DNA from: Isohypsibius dastychi
Taxonomy: Eukaryota > Tardigrada > Eutardigrada > Parachela > Isohypsibiidae
Assembly: GCA_034696485.1 (NCBI GenBank)
Contig: JAQIWT010000245.1
Location: forward strand, 1 to 26,050
Length of the DNA: 26,050 nucleotides
Direction of reading: 5' to 3'
The position numbers and the translations under genes were made by a program. Each line of letters opens with the position of its first letter. Position 1 is the stretch's first letter. Shown here piece after piece: positions 20,089 to 26,050 of the stretch. The notes beneath the pieces are model-generated. The model was not told the origin of the DNA. It saw only the letters and a program-made list of their open reading frames with translations, and searched no databases.

Positions 20089-21805
20089 CTAGTTCGTATC
20101 TTCGAGTTCAACTTTCGAAGAGTTCTTTTTCCTGGTTGATCTGCGCAATTGCTTTTCTTCTACATCAGGACTGGAAGCAACTGCTTCAGCTGGGATCCCC
20201 TTCTTATATCCGGCACCAGGACCGTGCCGCTGTCTAGCAGCCTTAACCTTTTTCTCCGGAACAGGTTCTTCTGCCTTCACTTTAGTCCTTCCTTTACGAG
20301 CCGGAGCAGCTTTCTTTCTCTCTGAATGCGGGCTCGGAACTTCAAACCCAGCCGTATCCTCGATTTTCACCTTCTTCAACTCTTTGGTGGATCTTTTGCT
20401 ACGTTTAGTTGCAGCCCCAGAATCTTGACCATCATCTTCAACTTTGACTTCAACTTCAAGCAGCCCTGGTGCTATTTTCAACTTTTTAGCTTTGGAACCT
20501 CTGCTTTTCGCCTTCTCCTCAACAACATCATCCTCCTCTTTATCGTCTTCGGATTCTTCTTGCTTCTTGGCTTTTGATTGTTTCCCACCATGTCGCGAGG
20601 CAGTAACCTTTGGAAGCATAGGTCCGGCACCGATAGTTCCATCGAACCATATAGTTCGCTTTTGTCTGTCAACGAGATTCTTCATAGAGGGCTTCATGTA
20701 GCACTAGAAAATCAACCATTTTTACTTCATGCATTATGCCTAACAATTTCAATTCTGATACCTGCAACCAGTTACGGAATGTGGCATACTGATCCAAATC
20801 AGGATTGTAGCCTTCACCGGGTTTAATAAAGGCGAAGACCTCTTTTGGGACCAAGTGGCACAGATCGAGTACGTCAGGATTTTTCGGATCTATTTCATGA
20901 TCCAGAGAGAGTCCTTCCAACACACTTCGTGTTTCAGTAAAGGGCGGAATCCGAGCCCGATATAAAATTTCTGCCCTGAGGAAAACGCCAATAATGAAAC
21001 AAAGGAAGGCCGATTATTTTTCACGACTGACTTACCGTAAATAGTTTCCGATCCCGTTGAAGTATTCCTATGTGAGAACAACCATTAATTTGAAAAACCG
21101 GCGAAAGTAAACTCCTTACCTGATCCATTATCGCTTCACAGATGGCACGGGAGAAAACAGCCTTGTTCAAATTAGACAGAACTTTCCGCCGAAAATTCGC
21201 ATAATCCAGAACAGGATCAGGACTCTGTCGTCATATCAATTCAGTGTCGGAATAATACGTACATCTACTATATTTCAGGACATACACGAGTTTCTTCGAA
21301 ATCTCGCACGACCCACTTGCCGAACCGGCGATAATCCACAAAACTCAGTACGTGTGCCGGATTATCCACGGTGAAAAATTGAAGATGGGCGTGCTTAGGG
21401 ATCAAATCAAAACTAGAAAAAAGAGAAATTATACATAACTGAAATAATGGACCACGAACCACTGAGTCACTGACTGACCGATCAAACGAAAATCTTCCAG
21501 ACATTCCGAAATTAAAAGTAAGCCTCAAATCCGAGGCACGAGCAGCCTCCTCATCCGAATGATCTTTCAACACCATCTGCAGCTCTTTCCCTCTTGCTGT
21601 TGCTTCAACTTTGAATTTCGTCGACTTCCATTCAAACGGAGCGCTCTTACTCACTTCTGAAAAATGAACAGTGCAAAAAACCAACATCCGAACCTGAAAG
21701 AATTTGTCCCTCACCAGATCGCACAACTGGACCGCGAAACCATCGATTCAGAGCTGTTTCGTTGATCAGCTTTGCCGCTGAGTGAATCTCCGGGAGCTCC
21801 GGCAT
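20089..21805 (-). CDS. NEIL1: Endonuclease VIII-like 1 DNA glycosylase with extended basic tail
   Basis: Seven exons with closing phases: 21805-21715, 21656-21479, 21412-21286, 21224-21120, 21067-21036, 20975-20762, 20703-20089; 453 aa (human 390). This is a base-excision repair enzyme of the Fpg/Nei family; it removes oxidised pyrimidines and ring-opened purines and nicks the abasic site, in the nucleus. Seen: the N-terminal catalytic MPELPEIHSA (Pro2 nucleophile, Glu3); the beta-hairpin Lys at residue 54 in ATARGKEL; the void-filling region NFGMSGRF; FVDYRRFGKW; the helix-two-turn-helix QEYFNGIGNYLRAEILYRAR; and the zincless finger near DRQKRTIWFDG, which carries the arginine that contacts DNA and no zinc cysteines, as in NEIL1. 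The last about 165 residues form a Lys/Glu-rich tail, longer than usual, with AT-hook-like and SUMO-consensus motifs. The start follows from Pro2, which must be exposed after Met removal. It lies head-to-head with SZRD1. Confidence 0.96.
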
Positions 21806-22103
21806 TACGGAAAACCGGGCGAGCTCTGGTTCTGAAATACAGAAGATTTTTAGACAACAAAATTCGAATTTATGTTAAACACGGAATGGCGGAGCCTCAA
21901 CGGGGGCGCATTCCGTGGAATCGAGCGTTGATTGACTTGACAGCTGTCCAACCAGCCAGCAACACACACACATAAACAAAGCATGATTTGAATTTTCAAA
22001 ACTGAATTTGGTGTCCTTCTGGTTATTTCTCCATCCATCTGACCTATTTAATTTGTTGCTGTTGTATTCTCACCGTGAATTACGATTGTTATTATCTTGT
22101 GAA
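21806..22103. promoter_or_regulatory. Bidirectional promoter region of NEIL1 and SZRD1
   Basis: 298 bases between the start codons of two divergent genes. It contains a (CA)n run at about 21961-21971, similar to that upstream of the ICAD-like gene, and a GC-rich patch (GGGGGCGCATTCCGTGG, near 21902). No TATA box was seen for either direction, as is usual for housekeeping divergent promoters. Confidence 0.55.
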
Positions 22104-22836
22104 ATGCAGAAGTCGCATACTCAGAAAGCAAAGTCGGATGCCGTTATTCCCGAAACCTGGGAAGATGCAGCAGATTTGCTTGCAGATGCGCTGGAATTGA
22201 CGGTAATGTTTCATCAATGTCGCAGATTTACTTGTTTTAATCTATTATAATCTGAGTGAAGACATGCTTTTCGGCATGAAGTGACAGCGACTCATCCTCT
22301 TTTTCACGCAGATGCCTGAGCCCGTGGAAAATAAACCAAGGAGAAAGAAAACTGTTCCAGATGGGACGAATTCACCTGACGTCGTCCACATCGAAACAAA
22401 TAGTATCTCACCGTGAGTACGACAAAATTCACCACTGAATGTTAACACATGATCCCTTGAATTTTCCAGTTCCCTTGCACCGGAAGCCAAGGCGCCTACC
22501 TCTCCCGATTTCGGAAAAGTAAGAATAATGAAGAGAGATCCCAGATCAAGCAGCAATATGCCGTCAAAGCCAGTGATACCGACACAACCCGTCAAGTCAT
22601 ATGAAGAGCGGGTCGTCGCATACAATGAAGCACGAATGAGGATATTTGGATGTCTGGATGATGATGAATCTCAAAATAGGTATTGACATCCGTTTCCCTT
22701 TTGCCATTTTAGTTGCTGAACAGGAAAGCCAAAAAAAAATTTTTTTGTTCAAATATCAAGTATTCCAATTACTATACTTTGCAGTGGAATCTCTTCTTCA
22801 GCAGATGAAACTGCAGGAAGTGGAGTGCCTAGATGA
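22104..22836 (+). CDS. SZRD1: SUZ RNA-binding domain-containing protein 1
   Basis: Four exons with closing phases: 22104-22202, 22312-22412, 22470-22679, 22785-22836; 153 aa (human 152). The N-terminal part has VIPETWEDAADLL, matching the family's ESWEEAAD start. The SUZ domain lies at about residues 88-130: GKVRIMKRDPRSSSN followed by PVKSYEERVVAYNEARMRIF. The SUZ domain is a short, mostly unstructured RNA-binding element, first described in C. elegans SZY-20; the basic KVRIMKRD and the ArgArg-type helix are its conserved parts. The C-terminus is a short Ser/Gly tail (SADETAGSGVPR). It is probably cytoplasmic or nuclear; there is no signal peptide. The length agreement with human and the conserved motif order make the assignment firm. 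It shares a 298-base divergent promoter with NEIL1. Confidence 0.87.
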
Positions 22837-23286
22837 CATCTGGGAGTATTTTCTCTTGATCTGTTTTTTTCATTTGAAACTGCTGGACGGTGAGTTCTGG
22901 TAATTTTATTTGCGGTCTTAACTCGTTGTAACAAATTTATGGAATTCAAATTTTGTTTTACTGTTTTATTTGCATTACCTAGCCTTTTACCGGGCATGAG
23001 TCTGTTGAGCAGATGGGAAACAAAACCTCTGACAAAAACAAGAACGCTTTGCTGATAAACTGCAGGATTGTATTACGGAATAATTTCGAGCTGGCTTTAT
23101 ATCTCTGGTCTCCAAGGGAATTCGGCCGGACACGCACTGCATGTGTAGAAGTATCTCAGCCGGTTGCGGAACTCCAGAGGACAGGCATTTATCGTGTCAC
23201 ATTGCGGCAGTCTGTTCGCATCGTCTGCGCTACCTATTTGGATTAAAGATTTTTAAGTATTTGTGACATTGCTGAAATTTTCCTCG
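22837..23286. other. Convergent spacer of SZRD1 and the deacetylase-like gene
   Basis: 450 bases holding the two 3' UTRs. A 77-codon plus frame (23013-23246) is open but has no recognisable content. The only poly(A)-like element for SZRD1 is the ATTAAA at 23242-23247. No clear AATAAA for the minus gene was seen. Confidence 0.45.
23242..23247 (+). terminator. Possible variant poly(A) signal of SZRD1
   Basis: ATTAAA, about 405 bases after the SZRD1 stop and 40 bases before the stop codon of the oppositely oriented deacetylase-like gene. This is the commonest variant signal in animals, but a single hexamer is weak evidence. Confidence 0.3.
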
Positions 23287-26050
23287 TTATTTCTCACATT
23301 GCCACGGTGCGAAAGTATTTAGTTCGCTGACTGGAGTGGGGGTTTTCATCCAAGATACAACCTGTTGAACTCGGAATCAAATATACGACAACTGGTGTCG
23401 ATTAATCTGCAGCTACCTGTCCGCCTGTCACAATCCAAGCGTCTTTCATCGATCCTATCACATCCAAAAACTTCTCAAAAGCTTCGCGGTGAGGCGGATA
23501 TTTCAACCAGTCAGCATGGATCGCCAAGTGGAATGGCGCTTTGTTCACGGAATAATGACGGTCAAAGAAGTTGCTGTACAAGAGCTTGTATACATCACTT
23601 CCGGTTGATCCGTAAGTACATCGATCAAAAGCGTAGCAATCTATTAATATAAACCAAAATAAGTAAAATGTACAACGAGACTGAAAACCTAAGCCAGGTC
23701 TTACTCTCTCCATAGAGCCCGGTAACGGGGTTCAAGGGAAGTTCCCATAGACCACGGTAACCTGAAGTTGAACATTATTGAGTGACAATGTGGTCAATCT
23801 TTTGCAGGAATTGTTTGATGGTAGGAATATTTCTTTCACCTCTTTGTGGGCAAGGAGGTGTAACGCAGACATGAGGCATTGCAAAGTCGAGTGTGTAAGG
23901 CCAGAAAGGGGCTTTTGAGCTGGTCGGTGTCACCAAAGTCGAGTCGTAGATAAATTCTCCGTTATAAAGCTGTTAATTAACAACTTGTAATATTCAATCG
24001 TAGAATTTGAGAAATCGGTCAGTTGGCTTACTGCTTGAAATTGTTCATCTCCACCTGGACCTACAGAAGAAGAAAGTTTGTGAAAGGTCACGACTTACAA
24101 AGTGATTCGCAAACCTTACCAAGTAGTGGAGCGCGAGCACCCTTGATATCTTCCGGACGAATGGATGCAAAAGATGCTAGAAATCCCTTTTGCCCACTCA
24201 TTTCCGTTTCCCACGCCTTCTCATTCTTGAAACCGTTACCGACACCATGCCTGTGTGCGGTTTTTGGTTCACAAATTTTTTGTTAACGAAAACATTCAAT
24301 CTGAAAAAGTCGCTTACGTTATCGAGTGGGATCCGATTTCGTGCCCTATAAAACAATGGGTTAAAATTTGCAAATGTTGATAGGAAAACCAGTGCTCACC
24401 TTTTTCGTACAAATACCTCACCATACCATAATTTGTAAATCTGTTTATAAGACGAGATGATTATTAACCTGTGTGGTTATTGAAGGGTGGATTCTTACTC
24501 GTGGCTGACTGCAAAACAGAAAATTAAACCAGTGGTCAGTAGCTTGAATATGACAATCAGTGAAACACTTACCGAAAAACGTTGCTTTTATATTGCATCC
24601 ATTTGGATTCTTCCTGTTCTTATTGAATATCTGCTCGTAAATTGGTAGATTTCTCTCGTTGATTTCTACATAGAGAATGTGGTAATGTATCGTATTTCAT
24701 GATGTTTGAAAAAAATGGTTTTTCAGACCTGCGTCAAAGCTGAGGATGACCATCTGAGGTGTGTCTTGAATAGACAAGCCGCCTGGAATACTGGTTCCAC
24801 CGCAGAAGCAGTTCGGAAGTTGGCACTTTTCTGGGATACATTGCGACATGGCTGAATCGGTTGGGATAACCGGTGACTTAAGGCTAGGAGGCGCTCCGTA
24901 ACCACCCGCTTGCTGACGCTGATTTGGAAGAGCAGTTTCTTGCACCGGAACCTGCGCATTTGATTGAGATGCTGAATTCATGAAGGGAGCCAGATTGGCG
25001 TTCTGAGGTCGTGGCATACTGTTCCTGTTTGCGGGAGTTGGTTGATTGAGATTCTGATTCGGCTTCGGAGGTGGATTAACTAAATTCTGACCAACTGGTG
25101 GTGCTGCTGGCCATCCATCCGAAGCAACACTATTCTGTCCTTGAAAGTTCCCGGAGTATTTAACCGACGCCTTCATAGGCTGCCATTCTTCTTCCTGTGG
25201 AGTCTGTTGGGTTTGCCCTTCATCGGCCGAATATGTTTGTGGTTGTGTGAAAGAATCACCTTGCGGTTGCTGTGCGGATATCTGAACACTTGGTTGTTGG
25301 AATGGGGGGCTGATGGGCTTTGCCGGTTGCGGTCTGCCAGGAACCGGGCGGAACGATGGTGGAATTCTTTTCTTTGGACTGTCTGGAGCTATTGGTGGCG
25401 GTGGTTGCTGCTGTTGCTGTTGTTGGTCTTGTGCCTGATTGTCAGGCTCAGCCATCTGGATAGTGGTTGACGGACTGAAATTTTGATTCGGATTCTGTTG
25501 TTGTTGTTGCACCGGCGGAGAGGGCGCTCTTCCGGCAACCGGTCGGAAGGAAGGTCGCTGGCTCTTCATTTTGTCAGCGAATTGTGGATCCTTGAAAGGT
25601 TTTAAACCGTTTACGATAGCTTGAGCTGGCGATGGTCTGTCCTCGCTGGCAGAAGTCATGGTTGTGGCAGCGTGGAAAAAATCATACGGACGTTTCGTCT
25701 GAGTTTGACTCGGTTGTTGAGGTTGCTGCTGTGAATTACTGTTGTAGCCGGAATAGCGGTCCTGCTGCGAATCTTGAGCTGCGGGATATGCTCTGGTTTG
25801 TTGGAATGAGTAAGAGGGACTCTGGGTGGGAGGAAGAGGTTGTGGCGCTTGAGTGGCTGGTTGCTGCTGTATGTTGGAAGTTTGTGCGGGAGCGGGATCT
25901 CCTGAATCGGTTTTCATGCTCAATCCGGAATACGTGGGCCGATTTGCTTGACCTGCATACGTTTTTTGTTTTTGGTTACGCGAGCTGAATTAGCGCATGA
26001 AGTAATAGGCTTCTCGACCCTTACCGCCTTCTTGTTGGCATTCAGCCTTG
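23287..26050 (-). CDS. Chitin deacetylase-like protein with long Gln/Pro linker (CDA5-type), 5' partial
   Basis: Exons (minus order): 26050-26025 (partial), 25952-24729, 24665-24573, 24508-24499, 24440-24400, 24345-24318, 24250-24120, 24060-24032, 23969-23840, 23761-23705, 23640-23417, 23361-23287; 688 aa in the window, all phases close. About 360 residues of Gln/Pro/Ser-rich linker are followed by a polysaccharide deacetylase domain. Seen: CIPEKCQLPNCFCGG; IPGGLSIQDTPQMVILSFDA (motif 1); NPNGCNIKATFFVSHEFTNY; the metal-binding HEIGSHSITHG (motif 2, HSxxH kept); DIKGARAPLLGPGGDEQF (motif 3); FWPYTLDFAMPH; LWELPLNPV; APFHLAIHADWL (motif 5); end WMKTPTPVSELNTFAPWQC. Secreted CDAs trim acetyl groups from chitin in cuticle or gut lining; CDA5 types carry an N-terminal chitin-binding domain and a long linker, which would lie beyond 26050. 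The Asp that normally follows the motif-1 catalytic Asp is Ala here, so catalytic activity is doubtful. Confidence 0.9.
25245..25650 (-). repeat. Duplicated PSFRPV-GR motif inside the Gln/Pro linker
   Basis: The linker contains QRPSFRPVAGRAPSPPVQQQ and IPPSFRPVPGRPQPAKPISP, two related units each followed by Pro/Gln runs, plus poly-Gln encoded mostly by CAA/CAG. This suggests internal duplication in the low-complexity part of the deacetylase-like protein. The rest of the linker has no clear period. Confidence 0.6.

Noticed and set aside
22731-22750. A-run followed by T-run palindrome in the last SZRD1 intron
   Set aside because: Simple A/T tract of the kind common in introns; no flanking target-site duplication or mobile-element features.
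23402-23416. Early stop of the deacetylase-like protein at 23402 (GGQVAAD), suggesting truncation
   Set aside because: A donor after GGACAG at 23417 and a downstream exon 23361-23287 restore the conserved family end (WMKTPTP and FAPWQC), so the gene is not truncated there.
1-26050. Search for transposons, CRISPR arrays, toxin or phage genes
   Set aside because: None seen: no terminal repeats with transposase frames, no regularly spaced direct repeats, and all confident genes are ordinary animal genes with introns.

Overview
This is eukaryotic nuclear DNA from a small, compact animal genome. Every confident gene is split into many short exons. Most introns are only 50-65 nt with GT...AG ends, and intergenic gaps are a few hundred bases to 2.5 kb. 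The gene set is metazoan: a cys-loop acetylcholine-receptor-type channel, a TNF-receptor-type protein, a CIDE-N/ICAD-like protein, NEIL1, TTC36, SZRD1 and a chitin-deacetylase-like protein with a long Gln/Pro linker. The chitin-deacetylase-like protein points to Ecdysozoa. NEIL1 is, as far as I recall, missing from the Drosophila and C. elegans models, so a tardigrade (or another ecdysozoan outside those groups) is my best guess. This is an inference; there is no species marker in the window.

Layout, left to right. 1-2529: no confident gene. 2530-5916 (-): complete 17-exon nicotinic-receptor-type subunit (523 aa). 5917-7281: no confident gene, but one stretch is open on both strands. 7282-8492 (-) and 9417-10767 (+): two divergent genes for unrecognised secreted proteins, each 281 aa by my splice model, each with a TATA box in the shared intergenic region. 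11214-12351 (-): 274-aa protein resembling the C1orf74/UPF0739 family. 12352-14297: long gap ending in a TATA box. 14298-16851 (+): TNF-receptor-like type I membrane protein with two possible C-terminal tails. 17388-18882 (+): ICAD/DFF45-like CIDE-N protein. 19075-19766 (-): TTC36. 20089-21805 (-): NEIL1 DNA glycosylase with a long basic tail. 22104-22836 (+): SZRD1. 23287-26050 (-): chitin-deacetylase-like protein whose 5' end lies beyond the window.

There is no operon-like logic. The genes are ordinary single-copy animal genes, several in head-to-head pairs (secreted pair; NEIL1/SZRD1) or tail-to-tail pairs (ICAD-like/TTC36; SZRD1/deacetylase). The most notable points are: unusual M2 pore residues in the channel subunit; 10-17 nt microexons; two in-phase acceptors giving different receptor tails; three SUMO-consensus motifs in the NEIL1 tail; loss of a metal-ligand Asp in the deacetylase; and the two unrecognised secreted proteins. 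All exon models were built by eye from open frames, splice signals, phase continuity and family alignment from memory. No transcript or database evidence was available.
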